From Strix aluco (lineage: Eukaryota > Chordata > Aves > Strigiformes > Strigidae): a stretch of DNA of 64,000 nt. Positions within the stretch are counted from its first letter, which is position 1; every line of letters begins with the position of its first letter. The notes below the pieces were generated by a model. It saw nothing but the letters and a program-made list of their open reading frames with translations. It searched no databases and was not told where the DNA came from. The stretch lies in assembly GCF_031877795.1 (NCBI RefSeq), contig NC_133948.1, forward strand, positions 13,004,948 to 13,068,947. The letters are read 5' to 3'. Shown here in pieces: positions 12,201 to 25,047 of the stretch. The position numbers and the translations under genes were made by a program.

Positions 12201-13829
12201 AGGGTCTCGTGAGACGGGGGTCCCTGGTCCCGTTTAGGACTTGTCTCCTGAACATCCATCCCACCACAATGCCCAGGGCTGCACTGTCAGGGCCACGTGG
12301 GGCTGGGAGGGCTCAGTGATGCCACAGGGAGCAGATGTCCCAGCACGGAGACGTGTGGGCAGCAATTAGCTCCCACAGAAAGGAGTTAAGCAACAGATTT
12401 TTCCTGCCAGAAACACGAGCCTACAACGTTCCCAGCCCAGGAAGGGAGGTGGCAAGAGGGCTTTAAACCCCCTGCTACATGCTGCCGGGGGCTTTTAATG
12501 GCCAGAAGGGCCCTTTGTCTCCCTGTATCACATCTCCTATGTCAGTTGAACTGGGAAATTCCTGAATTGCAGGTTCATGGGTGGAAGGGTTTGTTTTGAC
12601 TCCAATCTTCCTTCTCTGTAACAACCCCTGGTCCCGAGGGAAAAACCTTGGTGGTCTTGCCAGCTGCCCAGGAAGGACTGGTGAGGGGACTTTAAGTTAA
12701 GGAGAGTTTCTGGGAGGGAAGACAGGGCCTTCTCTCCTCCTGCTGTGCTCCAGGGAGGGAGGTGTTGGTATGGCCATGCCATCCCTGCCATACAGTGGGC
12801 ACCGGGGAACCCAGTGCTGCAGCATCCAAGGCTGTCTGGGGGTCAGAGCCAGAAAGAGATCTCCCTCTCTGCTCCTAGGCCTTGTCCCCAATCATCCATA
12901 TTACCCTGCAACTCTGAACATTGTTTTAAATCATCCCAAAAAAGAAAGGGGAGGATATTTATTGGCTTGCTGGTCCCTAGGGGGAAGGTTTGGAGGAGAC
13001 AGGTGGGTCCCTGGGCTCCTCAGCCTCATGGTAGACTCTGCCAGGAGGGGCTGGAGAGAATCATTTCACTTTTCAGCACATCCATCTTTAATTGGGTGTA
13101 GCAATAATTTTATTGCTTGCTGGGATTTGTGAGGCTGAACTAATATTTGTAAAATGCTTTGCTATCCTCAGCTGAAAGGCAATCTAGAATGGCAAAGCAC
13201 CGGTGTTATTCACATTTGGATAATCCAGAATTATTCATAAACAAAATCAAGATTATGCAAATATATTCATTAGTTCTCAGAATACCTCCAGGAAAATAGA
13301 GGAATTAGTCTTGTTAACAATTATATATTATGTAAGTGTGTGTCTAAGCACGCACAGACCCACACAGTATCAGTGCTGGGACACATTCGCCTGGGACTCA
13401 TCTCAGGATCTCAGAGCGCTGGAGAACTTTTGCAAAGCGGCCACCTCAATTTTGGGGTATCCTGATGCCCCACAGCAAGCGACAGCACCCGGTGCAGACC
13501 CCTGCACCTCTCCATGGGGTCCCACGGGCTGCTCTTCAGACAAAACAGCAGAGACCGCCCCAGCACCCATCATGGGCAACCCACACGTGAAAACCATCAC
13601 CTTATTCTAGCCCAAACAGCCTTTGCTACCCAAATGAGGATTTTTATGGTACATGCAGGGCCAGGAGGCTGCGGAGGTAGGATTTGTATGCAGCCCCCTC
13701 ACTCAGGACCTGCCCTTTTCACACTGCACGAGCCCTCACCCCAATGCGAGCCTGTGCCCAGCTTGGCTTTCTGCAGTGCAACACCACTGTTTATTCGGGG
13801 TGTGCTGAGAAAGAGGAGATAAAGGTGCG

Positions 13830-14110
13830 TTGAAAATACCACATGGTTTAATTAATGCCACATGCCTTTCACTCTATAGGTTGTGTGGATTGTTAATTAT
13901 TTTTATAAAGAAAATAATTAGTCCCAATCAAGGCAGAAGCTCTCCAGAATTACAGCTCATTAACTGCTCTCACATTTTTCTGTTCTATAAAAAGTCATGT
14001 GGTGCTGATGAAAATTATAGACCCTTGGAATCAGCATTAAATACAAATTCAGACAGTGTTACCATCCTATTACCATCAACCGCATCGACTTGGCTTCGGT
14101 AATTGCAGCT
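13830..14110. promoter_or_regulatory. AT-rich intron 1 block, candidate conserved enhancer
   Basis: It includes TTAATTAA (13,848-13,855), GTTAATTATTTTTAT near 13,891, AATAATTAG near 13,914 and a run of ATTA/TAAT cores through 14,105. The motif-rich low-GC sequence ends sharply at GC-rich flanks. Confidence 0.35.
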
Positions 14111-16329
14111 GGAGATGAAGTGCAGGGATTTCTGCTCTATACAATCTCTGAAAACAAGCACTCTGCCCATTAGTTTGCCGGAAACAATGTGACACCAAGC
14201 CCCGACTCTGCTAAGTATGTCCCCAAGGAGATGACAGCCACCAAGGAGAAAGGGGAAAGCAAGGCAGCTTTGCTGGGGATGGGAAGATGAGGGCTGCTCA
14301 GGTTCGGTTCAGCTCTGGTTAGCAGCAGGGCTGATCCTGCACAGAGCAGAGGGAACCATGCATGTCTGGTGCTTGTCTAAATTAGGAAGGTGAACCAGCT
14401 AACGATGCGGCAAATCTGTCCTATGGGCTGTGGTAGCAAAGCCACCAGTCCAAGGGATGGAAAGAGCTAGGAAATGCAGAGGGGACAAGGAGCAACCTTT
14501 AAGCAGTGGGATTATCCTCATGGGACATGGAGAAAATAAGACACGGAGCATCCCCAAGCGTCTCTCTCTGGACCATCCTGGTCCAAGCACTGTGCTGGGG
14601 CCAGCTCTATCGAACGCCGCAGAGGCCTCGCTCAAAGCCTAATTGAAAGAAATCACAGCACGTTAAAGGGAGTTCAGGTCAAATCAATACCGACGCAGTG
14701 GGGAGGGCGAGCGGGGGGAGCGAGGCGGTGGCCGTCTCCCAGCACCAGCTTTGCAGGCAGGGCACAGGCTGTGGCTGTGGGATTTGCTGCCTGCTTTTCT
14801 GCTGCGGAAGGGGAAGGTGAGACCTACTGTCCTCTGCTCCATGCAGGACAAACCCGTCCGCAGCACAGGGTGACGATTGGCAGCGGCAGCCTGTGGCGGG
14901 GAGGGGGCAGGGAAGCCATGGGTCCTCGGGATCCTGCTTTTCAGTTTCCATTAATCAGGGATGAACATGCCTTTGGTGGCTTTCGCAGCCCGGCAGAGCC
15001 AGCAGCCAGCTCTTTGGCCCACGAGCCTCCACTGCAAAATTAACCCACCTGCCCCCACAGTGGCAGGTCCCATGCTGACTGCCTACCCTTGAACATCCAA
15101 GCCTGCTCAGAGGGATAAGGACAGGGAAATTGGGCTGTGGGTGGAAAAAACACTTCTGGGGGGCCCCCATGGGCAAGGGGGTAGTAACTATTGCCATGAG
15201 GCAGCACACAGTGTGAGCCAAACCTGCCACTGGCACGTGCTGCTGGTGTTGTGCCTTTAGATCTGTCTCTGCAGGTGCTGAGATGCTCCATGGTCATGGC
15301 GAGGGCAGGGACGGGGGCACAGCTACGCAGCCTTAGCACACCCAAGGGCAGGAACATGCCTGGAGCATGAAACAGCTGCGTCTGCCAGCCTGGGCTCTCC
15401 AAAACATCCAAAAAACCTGCACTGGCTCCTGAACCACACATGGGAATTCCAAAACTATGCCAACGACTTCTCCAGCCATCGGACAGAATGGGCAACTGAG
15501 TCCCTGCGTCCAGGGATGCCCTGGGATCCTGGGGGAGATGCAGCCAATGTGTGCCATGTCCTGCAGAGCACAGCCCCGCACAGGCACCCTCCTGGGGCAG
15601 CCAGGGTCTGGGGACACAGGGCCAGAGGAGGTCACCAGGAGATCGTGTCCATCCTCAATTAGGAGGCACGAGGCACACCGGGCTGACAGCCCGTGTGCTC
15701 CACTGCTCCCCGGCGGGTCAGGCTGCAAAACACCCCCATCTCGGTGATTAACCAGCAGCTCCCTTTGTTCCTTCTCTGCTGGCTGTGCCCACCCAGACCC
15801 CACTGCACCTCCCTCCCCCTGGCACGTGTTTTCTGCCTGCCTCTCCGCTCTGGTGGCCCTGCACCAGCGTCCTTCATTAACTCGGCCAACGCGTGGCTGA
15901 TGGGCAGACAAAGGCAGGGCCGGAGTGGGCGGCTGCAGCAGGCAGATAACCACGGAGCCTGTCCCACACAGCAGGGAAGGGCAGGTGAAACGTGGACACT
16001 GGGCTCCTTTGTTGCTTTGAGGGTTTTTTTTTCCTATATATTCCTGGTCTTGGAGTTTTTTGGCAAATAAAAACCCCATCCCTTGGAAGAAGCAGCGCTG
16101 AACCCACTTGTCTTGCTTCTCCCCATTGTAACAAACCTGGCTGTGCTGGGCTGTGCAGGGGGGATTTGAAGAGGGCAAATGCTTTATAGGCAGTAGGTTC
16201 CCAGAGTTAAACCCCCATTCTCAGGAGGTCAGCCCAAAGCCCTAACTGCCTCCCGCACTCGGTATGCCACGGCCCTGGCCATGCCCGCTCCGCCAGAGGA
16301 GAGCTGCTCCGCTGGCTGCAGACAGCAGA

Positions 16330-16650
16330 GCAGTGGAGAATAAGTTATGATATATTTACATGCTATTACACATTGGTGTTATATATGCACGTCTTTGGCG
16401 GGCTATTGGTTAGACGGCAGCTCCAGCTGACCCACAGATTAATTCAGCAGGTGGTCTTTAACTGTGAAATCTCTTAATGCAAAAATATTTCTCTTGCTGG
16501 GCAATAGCTAATTCTTCATCCTGACAGTAATGTAGCTAAAATCACAACCTCCTACCCGGCTCTGCTCCAGTCACACCCCAACACACGTGCTCTCAAGCAC
16601 ACCCGGGCACAGAGATAAATTCAATAAAACCAGCCCATTGCCAAAATGCT
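16330..16650. promoter_or_regulatory. AT-rich intron 1 block
   Basis: The sequence shifts to AT-rich with TATGATATATTTACATG near 16,346, GATTAATTC near 16,437 and TAGCTAATTC near 16,506. It resembles the other noncoding islands but has fewer paired motifs. Confidence 0.25.
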
Positions 16651-19600
16651 GTTGGGTTCCACCGGGATGATGTGCTGCTGGAGTTTGCTGTTAGTGGCAG
16701 AGAAAACCCGTTTTCTCCCCGTGGCCCATGGGTCTCAGAGCATTTTCAGCCACCGCATGTGAGATGGACATCTCAGTCCCAGGATCCAACAGCACAAAGG
16801 TCTTTTCAGCTCGTACCAGCACATCACAGCCTCCCTTGCTCCAGGGATGAAGTGGGATGAGAGGAGAGAACAGAGCAACCCCGCAGGCAGCAAGACCCTG
16901 CCCGCACTACCCCCAACCCCTCTGTCCACCCAGGAGCTGCTCAGGGGCAACTGAGAAGATGCCCTCCCCAGTGCCCCAACTCCCACCTCTGTGCCCTGCA
17001 AAGCCTCCAGTCAGGGCTGGGCAGCAGCAGCTGTTTCTCCTTTCATTAATGACGAGACATAAATTAAACATGAAGTGTTAAATGGGTCATTAGCGAAGCA
17101 GTTAGCCCCAACCTCACTGCCTCCAGACTGGGGACCCATCTCAGCTGGCCTGAGACACCAATAGAGTTTTTAATAGAGTTTTCTTCCCCACTTTTTTTTT
17201 TAAGCCCTTCCTGCAGTCCTCGCTGCACTGGCAGGGAAAGTGCTCCCGCCGTGTGCGAAAAAACCTGCTATTTTTAAACTCCCAGTGTTTGTCAGCGCTT
17301 TCAGCTCGAGTGGCTGATGGAGAAGCCAGTTTTGCAGCACCCGGCGTCCCACAGAGGGTTGCGTGGCCTTCGCCAAGTGATGGCGGCACCAAGACATGGG
17401 CACTGTGCCCAGCCACACTGCCGGAGGTGGTGGTGCAGCCCGCTCATCCCCCCGGCATGTGTCAAATCCACATCACACCAAAGCCCTGTTAGGGATGCTG
17501 TGCCGTTGGGATCCACCGCTCCTGCCAGATTTCAGACACCACGACCTCTGCACCTTTGCACGCACCTATAAAATCAGCAAGTGGGGCTGCAAAGGCAAAC
17601 TGGCTCCTGGGTTTTGGTGTTTCTCCCTGTGCTTTGCTGGGAATGCCAAAGGGCTCTGATCCGGGCATCCAGCCCAGCCCTGTTTTCCAGCTGGTGGCAC
17701 CGCCAGGGATCAGGGTCTGAGGAGCTGCGTGTGGGTCTCCTGTGGGGCAGCACAGGACTGTGGGTCACAGCAGACCCATGCTCTGCTAACAGCAAAGAGC
17801 CCCTGGGGGGCTTGAGCCAGACCAGGGGCTGTGGCAACCACCCACAGCCAAAATGCAGGTGGGATTTGCTGGCCTGGGTCGGGCTTTGCAATGATGAAAA
17901 GGTTTCAGTGGCCACAGGGAGAAAAGGAGGAAAAAAAAGAGAAAAGGAAAGGGTGGTCATGCATGAAATGATTTCATTTCAGTGATGTGGGGTTTGCATT
18001 TGATAAGTTCATCTTATAGAAACATGTACATATAGAAAGGTCCAGCAACCAGACATGGAGATGTGGGAAGGGGTAGGAATGGGACTGAGCAGAGAAGGGC
18101 TCAGCTCCAGCCATGGCCCTCTAGAAGGACAAAGCTCCCAAGCCCGGGGACCCCAGAGGAGAGGGGGGACCCCCATGCACAGCAAGAGTGGGGTCTGCAG
18201 AGCCCCTTTCTGGGGACAAGCCGCAGTGCGACAGGCTGCCCCGGATAGTAGAGCAGGATGGTGACAGCAAGGAGACAAGATTTGCCTTAGGACCTGCCGA
18301 TGGGCAGAAGTTCCTTAGCAATCCCTGACATCAGGATCATTGCTGCTATTTATTATTTAGGGTCTCACAGCCCTAAATATTTCTTAGCTAGACATCGAGG
18401 GAGGGATGTGAATGTGTGCACGGGGGTGTGGAGTATAAAAGCCCTGCTCTCCTGGTTCTCCAGGGATGGGAGACAAGCAGGGATGGGGGCTGGCCAGAGA
18501 CAGTGCTGCTACAGGGGCATCTGCCAGCTCTCCCCGAGCCAGGCAGGGATGGGTCTCAGCCCCACAAGACTCTAAACTGCCACATTTTGCCCTGGCCTTT
18601 TGCTCCACCCTTTGGCACCTCTATGAAACAGCCTCATTCAAGTGCTGGGACCATGCTGAGCCCGGCAGGGAGGGGACCCCATGGTCAGCACAGCCCCCCG
18701 AAGTGCTGGACCTCACCGGGGCTGCACTCACAAGCCCAGCATCTGGAGGCTGAGCCTCTGCAGCATCTGCAAACACAGGGGCTCCCCAGCAGCTGGGGGA
18801 GCATCTGCAGGTGACTCTATTCAAGGGTAAAATCAAATATTCCTACAAAACGATCCTCTGGCCAGCTAGTGGACATTCCCCGCTTTGCTTCCTTCCACCT
18901 GATTTCATTGCTCGTCTGAAGAGGAGGACAAGGAGAGGAGATAAGATACAGTGCAGCATGGGCTCCCTCTTCCCCAGAGATGGGGGCAGCAGGAAGCCCC
19001 AGATTCGGAGAGAGCTGCACCCTGTGTTTCCCCACAAGACGCTTTGGGCCTTTCCTCTGAATGAGGGCCAGGTTGTGCCCGTGTTCTTGCTGGCGAGCAT
19101 GGGAATTGGACCCATGGAGCCAGATCTGGGCCCTGAGCAGAGCACTCAAACTTCTACAGGTCAGAAACTGCCCATCCTCCAAACCACAGTGTTTCCCACC
19201 ACCCTTCTGATTTCCAGTCCCTGCAGCGTGAGTCTGGGGACAACCCTCAGCCCCACACACACTTTTGGGAGCTTTTAGGTGAGGGTGACAAAACGTTACA
19301 TGACCGCAGCAGGGGTACAGCGGGGGAAGGTGGTACTTCTGGGGGTACCCAGAGTCTCTAAGATGTCCCCATCCATAAGTCTGGGGCTCATATGGGGGCT
19401 TCCAAAGTGCTTTTACACCATCCCATGCTGATGCACAGGTCGCCTGGCTAAGGCACCCATGGGTCCTGAGCCTGGCCGTGCTGCCTGGCGCTCACTGCAT
19501 CCCACCCAGCCTGGTGTGGGTCCATCCCACCAATGTGCCAGCCGGGCCACCTCTCTGGGGACAGAGGTGTCCCCCACCCCACTGGGGAGGCCAGCAGGGA

Positions 19601-22600
19601 CACAGTCCCCAGCACCAGTCCAGATGGATGGGGCCAGAAGGAAGGAGGAGGATGAAGACTCTGTGAGCAGCAGGGAGGGGGGTCTCACAGGCATCCCTGG
19701 CTCTGCCCCTCGCTCTGCCCCCCCCAGCCTCCCAGCAGCTCCTGAGCTGCCTAATTAGCTCTCCCCACTCCCGCCGTCCAGCTGGAGCTGGAGGGCAGGG
19801 GCAGACAAAAGCCTCCCTATTGACAGTCCCTCCAAGGAAGGGGCTTTTCTTCTCCCCCTCTGCTTTTCTTTTCAAGCCCCTCTCCCCCCGCTTGGGCCGG
19901 GGCCATGGGCTCATTAGTGCTCAGGCTCGTTGGGAGCGGGAGGGAGCAGATGGCAGCCAGGCGGCTGGCGCGGCCGGCCCTGCTGCCGCCTCTTCCCGCA
20001 GAGCAGATGCCCGACCAACAAGGGGGAGGATTAACAGGAGTGGGGGGCCATCGGCACAGCAGGGCCACCAGCGGTTTCTTCCTCCCTAGCAGCACACCCC
20101 GACACTGATGCCCAAGGGCTGCCAGCCCGCTGGGGATGAGCGGGGATCAGGGCCACCGAAATATGGCCAAGGAGCCAGAGGTTGGGATGGGAGAGAGCTG
20201 GTCCCCAGTCCACTGGGGACTCTCTGCTGGGGCAAAAGTCACTGCAGAGGCCACAGGGGAATTGCAGCCGCCTTCTGCCGTCCCTGGGGGTACTGTGACC
20301 CCCTAGCACTGCAGTGCCACAGCTGCTCCTGCCCAGTCCCAGCACAGCTGGGGGGGACACACTGCCACCTTTGTCCCAGGAGGTTTGCAGCAGCAGCACC
20401 CAGACCTGTCCCCGAGATCACCCGTGATGGCAAACCAGGCAGTGAAACTGCGCTTAATCCCACTTCAACAACACAGCCCTCCCTCCCACCCTGTGCACAG
20501 TGCATCCCGGGGGATTAAGGGTTAAAGCACAAATCCCCTGCACTGCCCTGATGTGACCCACTTAGACCATCTGGCAGGGAGGGATGCAGGAGCCTCCTTT
20601 CTCCCAGCACTGCCAGTGCTCACCCGGCAGCACCGGCTGCCCCAGGAGCTGATACCACAGCACCCGCAGGCCCCAGCCTCAGCCCTGCCCTCGCTTTTCA
20701 TGGAGAAGTGGATTTTGGCTGAGTTTGGGGGTGTTGGGATGGGGCAGCCTGCGCCACAGTGCTGTGGTTGGTGGTTTGGGAGAGGGGAACGCAGACACCC
20801 CCAAAAGCATCCCGCAAGCCCCCGGACTGCCACCGTCTCCACATCCCAGGGGGACCCTGAAGCATCTCCCTGCCTGGCTGTCCCTGGCACCCGCAGGTTT
20901 CCCAGCAGACGGGTGCTGATGAAATTCACAGCAGCACCAGGAGAAGTCAGGCTGCCGGGTGCAAAGGGGCTCCCAGCCACCGCCCCATGGCTGGGGTCGT
21001 GGCCAGGGAAGAGACCAGGCAAAAGCCCAGCCGAAAGGGAGAAAAGGGGATCCCGGTTGTGGGGCTGGGGCTACACCGTGGCGGTGATCCCATCCCCAGA
21101 GGCTGGGCAGAGACCGGTGGCACCTTATCACGGGAGGTTTGAGGAGTATTTTCAGTTCATAAAAGCCAAAGCCCCTTGCAGCAACCATCGGGTGGGGATC
21201 GCAGCATCCTTACGGACCAGTGAGAGGGAGCAAGGGCACCCCGGCTCAGCAGAGGGGCTTGAGGCAGGGTGGAGTGTCCCTGTCCCTGACCCCAGCCCAC
21301 TGGGCACACAAACTGCTCAAATCCCATCCTGGCATTTTGCCTGTGCTAGATCAACCCTCCTGCAAAAGCAAAGCATGGGAGCAGCCCCAGCCCTGCTCAG
21401 CCTCCCCACGCCAGCCCCAGGCTGCACCCCGCCAGGCCCTGCATGGGGAAAGGCTAATTGGAAAAGCCCCTTTCCCCATCACCTTGGTTTTTCCTTTCAC
21501 GCTGCAAACTGGTCAATAATCCATTTACTTTGGCAGAGCCCTGCTCTGGGCACGAAGCCGTGTTGGGGTGTAGTACATGGCCCCCCCAGCCCCAGCAGGA
21601 AAGGGATTAATGTATTCTTTTGTTCCAGGATGAACTGTGGGTTTAGCAGAGCTTTAACCCTCCAAACCTCCCAGACAGCTTGATGGGAATTTAGATGGAA
21701 GAAGCTTTATCTCCAGGACCAGCAGCAAGGTGGTGGCAAGGGATGGGGCACAGGGCAGAGCCGGCTGGAAGAGGGGGGAAGAAAAGAATTTTTAAAAAAA
21801 TCACTGTCTGCCCCGGGAACCCCATCGCTGCCCCACAAGGATGTAGGATTGAGCCCTTAGGCATGCCCAGGGCAACCTGTGGGGACAGATTTGGGCTATG
21901 CCCACTGTGGGGGTTCCCGGCAGGACCCTTATGCTGCAGCTGAACCCCTTGGCACCCCCCAAGGATACAGGCTCAATCAGAAAAACTGATGGGGAGATGG
22001 GCAGCGCCAGCCTAGAAACCATGCCAATTGCCTCCACTGCTGCGGGAAGCGTGGGGCCAGATCCAGGGCAGAGATCCACAGCGCTTGCAGAGGACCAGCT
22101 GTCAAGTGTGGGAGAAAGCAGAAATCCAGATGGTCATCTTAATTTTTCATTTGGCTAACTGGTATCCCTGTCTCCTCTCTGGTGCACTCTGCTCCCTGGC
22201 ACTGCAGTCACTTGCTCTTAAATTAGCCGGGAGCATCGTCAGGGAAGAAAGGCCAATCCGAGCAGCGGTACAGGGAAACCTTCAGGAAAAACAAACCCAG
22301 AGTGGAGCCGGGCACGGAGGCGGCTGCGAGAGGAGCTGCCACAAGCCTTGGGACGGTTCTCCCCACAGATAGGGAGCAGGAGCCTGGCTCTGGTTATTGC
22401 TGGACTACAAACCAGGGGCTGGCTCAGGGTGCTGGGGACATCGCTGTGTGCCCTGACGGGGACCCGCTGCAAGACGCCTGGAGATGTGAGCTCTGGCATC
22501 TCACAGGCACGATCCTGCCAAAACAGCAGCCTCGGGCTCCCGGCAGAGCCCTGCGCAATGCAAGCTGAGCCGGCAGCCCTGACGAGAAGAGCCAAGGGAC

Positions 22601-24797
22601 CGCGGTCCCTCTGCTCCCCCAGCCTTTGGCTTCAGCCCCCTGAGCAGCAAAGCCCCTCTGTGGCACGGGGGGCAGGGGCGAGCGCAGCAAGTGCCCTGCA
22701 GACCCCAGGGAGAGCCCCGCCGGGGCTGCCCCCACTCGACACCTGTAGCCAGGGTGGTGGCAGATGGCTGCATCACGGGGAATGTCCCCCAGCCCCAACC
22801 GGCGGCACACACTGCAAGGAGACAAAAGGAGCTGGGCTGCACCAACACCGGGACCTGGCAGCATCACGGCCGGCTGCGCGGAGCATATCCCGGCTTCGGG
22901 AACCCATCATGCAGGATCTGCCGGTGCCAAGGTGCAAAACGCAGCAAAACCGAGCTGGCGGGTCCATTTTGCTGTGTACTGAGAGCTCCCGACCCCTGCA
23001 CAGATGGTTCCCCTCCCGCTGGAGCTGGCATTGCCAGCGAAATGGAGAGGCACACGCGTTCGTTAACTTTTTAACAGAGCTACAAATGGTCCCAGCCGTG
23101 GTCCTCAGCCCGACCAGGATATTCGTGGCAATCCAAATTGCCGTGTAGAGCCGTGCATCGCTCCTGGTACTTGGACTTGCTGTATTTCCCCAATGTCCTC
23201 ATTTGTTGCCTTACTATATCTCTGATTGCAAGATATTTAAGCAGCACAGCTCGCTCAGGCACATTCAGGCAGGAGAGAGTGCGTGTGTGTGAGCCAGCAC
23301 CCAGCCCGCTGATGGCCCCTTTGGGTGCCAACCATAGCCCGATGCAGGGGAGGAGAAAGGCACGGTGGTTCCTCTCCCTTAGGAAGGCTGAAGCCCTGCA
23401 AACACTGCCCATGGAAATGAGATTTGCTCTTCTTTGGAAGCCTAAGCTGTGCCTTTCCCAATTTCCTACCCTGATTAATGGCCATTGGAGAGATTGGAAA
23501 AATGCTCGGGCAGCTGGGCCACGGGGGCCGAAGTGACCCCCACATTGCATGAGCAGCCGGACCCCCATTGCACGAGCAGTGGAACCCCTGTCCCCATCAC
23601 TGCTGTGGCTCACAGCCTCCGCCAGCACAGGAGGCATCCGAAATGGCTCGCTCCCCGCGAGCTCTCTGCTCTTTAGTACAGGCTGAGCCCCCGACACCCA
23701 GCCCGCTGCAGACCGAGCCCCTCTCCTCTACAGACCTGCCACCTTCATGAAACTTTGGGTTGTTCCCCACACCGGGTGGGGAGCAGCCAGCAGTGGAAAT
23801 ACAGAGCGAAGAGAGGAGAACCAGTAAAAGCTTCCTTTCCTTATAAGAACAGCGCAAAGAGGATATTTTTAACCAGTATTGAGACTGTCAGCAAAATAAA
23901 ACTGGTCTAAATTAGAGAGCGCATAGTTGCGAGGAAGCCACACGGCTCCTTGCCCATGCGATAGCCCGGCTGAGCGGCTCGGTGGGTACGAGCAGCCCCC
24001 TTGCCTCATTTCATGAGTTTTGGCCATTGCTCTGCCTCTGGCAAACGCGGGGGCACCGGCCTCCCTGGGAGCGGGAGGGACAGGGCAGGCAGGCACCAGA
24101 CGTGCAAAGCCAAGACTGCTCGGCTTTGGGACCCGGGGGACAGCAGTGCCAGAGCTGTCCTGGCCCATGGCTGTGTGCAGGCTCCTGGGGCAGCCGTAGC
24201 CTCCGGGCAGCACATCCCTGGGGTGCACCCATCAGCCTCCCCCCTGTGCCAAGGCAGGGTCCATCTGGAGGGGGGGCTGTTCCCCTCCCCGGGCACCACC
24301 TTCCCGAGGGTCCCTGGTGAAGGAGCGATGCAGAGACAAGACAACCAGCAGGACACACACCCCAGGGGTCTGCATGGCAGGGATGGAGGTGGCCACAATT
24401 TCTGGCTGGTGACCCCCACCACTGCCCCCCCTCCATAGCCCAGCTAGAGCTTTCCAGGCCCCTGCCCGGCTTCCCTCGGGACGCAGACAGCTCCCGGGCT
24501 CCAAGCACCACCGAGCCAAAGTTTCCTGAGCCCGCTCCCCTCCAGAGCACAGCACCTACCCGGGGAGGGGGCCCAGGCGGCCAACATCCCCCTGCCCCAG
24601 GCAAGGGGGGGACCCCCAGGTCCTCTAGCCCCTAACTGGGGGTGAGAGGAGGAGACCCCCCAGACCCTCCTGATGGGGGGGTACTATCTGGGGGTGAGGA
24701 GGAGGCTCGGGGTGGTGCAGCCCCCAGCCGGAGGCAGGATGGGGGTGTCCCTGAGCGCCGCCACCCCCCCCCCTCGCCGTGCCCTGGCAGCCCTTAC

Positions 24798-24928
24798 CTG
24801 GGCAGCGGCTTGCGGGCCGTGATGCTGGCCACGATGATGCTCTCGGGTCGCGGCGTGGCCACGGCTTTGAAGGTGCCTCGCCAGAACTTCTCGAAGAGCT
24901 GCTTCTCGCCCTGCTGCACGCTGGCCAT
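24798..24928 (-). CDS. SRRM4: SRRM4 coding exon 1 (residues 1-43 plus split codon 44)
   Basis: This exon encodes the N-terminus, beginning MASVQQGEKQLFEKFWRG and ending in KPLP before a codon split as AG|T. It matches the human SRRM4 N-terminus over all 43 residues as I recall it. This short segment (EKFWRGTFKAV, then PRPESIIVASITARK) is shared by the vertebrate SRRM3/SRRM4 pair and is the most constrained part of the protein in the window. The start codon is in strong context, with G at -3 and G at +4. The donor is CAG|GTAAGG at 24,797, close to consensus. The exon lies inside a CpG island. The frame stays open upstream of the chosen ATG to another in-frame ATG at 25,307-25,309, but that extension is GC-driven low complexity, so the family start was kept. 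Confidence 0.97.
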
Positions 24929-24930
24929 GG

Positions 24931-24957
24931 CCCCCCCCGGCCCCGCCCGGCCCCGCC
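24931..24957 (-). promoter_or_regulatory. G-quadruplex-capable G-run block directly before the SRRM4 ATG
   Basis: On the coding strand, G runs of 4, 3, 4 and 8 separated by one or two other bases end two bases before the ATG. Runs of three or more G with short loops fit the usual G-quadruplex pattern. If transcribed, it would sit in the last 30 nt of the 5'UTR. Folding is inferred, not shown. Confidence 0.55.
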
Positions 24958-25000
24958 GCTCTCCGCGGTGCTGAGCGCTACATCCCCCGGCCCCGCCCGG

Positions 25001-25047
25001 CCCCGGTCCCCGGAGCCCGGTCCCGGTCCCCGGAGCCCGGAGCCCGG
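25001..25047. repeat. 20-bp GC-rich tandem repeat in the SRRM4 promoter
   Basis: Two adjacent 20-bp copies (25,001-25,020 and 25,021-25,040) differ at one base and are followed by a partial third copy of 7 bp. The unit has the form CCCCGGTCCCCGGAGCCCGG. It lies about 75-120 bp upstream of the start codon. Such short repeats in GC-rich promoters often vary in length between individuals. Confidence 0.9.

Larger units (their letters stand above)
3674..13000 (-). other. SRRM4 intron 1, 3' half
   Basis: No exon with matching phase and SRRM4-like coding content was found. It holds AT-rich islands at about 5,390-5,610, 5,840-6,100 (annotated) and 9,160-9,560, a CA microsatellite at 9,263-9,280, a T run of 11 near 8,320, and a small CpG cluster around 9,785-9,905. 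The remaining sequence is unremarkable GC-rich intron. Confidence 0.85.
13001..24797 (-). other. SRRM4 intron 1, 5' half
   Basis: The donor GTAAGG starts at 24,797. It holds AT-rich islands at about 13,090-13,340, 13,830-14,110 (annotated) and 16,330-16,650, and an imperfect 2-copy tandem repeat of about 25 bp at 23,536-23,584. Long open frames at 15,333-16,178 (minus) and 20,553-21,683 (plus) have no recognisable protein content and are not annotated. Confidence 0.85.
583..24928 (-). other. SRRM4: SRRM4 gene, coding part of exons 1 to 4 (5' portion of gene)
   Basis: The gene was rebuilt from four exons with consensus splice sites and matching phase. The coding pieces are 131, 144, 84 and 72 nt, and all introns split a codon after its second base. 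The joined frame is open for 143 codons plus 2 nt. Family knowledge: SRRM4 (nSR100) is a neural-specific nuclear SR-related protein that promotes inclusion of neural microexons by binding UGC-rich sequence upstream of their 3' splice sites, and it is tied to REST in a cross-regulatory loop. Human SRRM4 has about 13 exons, so this is the first third of the exons. The identification rests on recalled protein similarity, strongest in the first 43 residues and in the two K6 blocks. Confidence 0.95.

Noticed and set aside
15333..16178. 281-codon minus-strand open frame in intron 1
   Set aside because: It has no phase-compatible splice sites joining exon 1 or exon 2 and no family resemblance.
20553..21683. 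376-codon plus-strand open frame inside SRRM4 intron 1
   Set aside because: GC-rich with few stops by chance, no recognisable domain, antisense to the gene and rich in Pro/Gly/Ser/Arg with no protein-like pattern.
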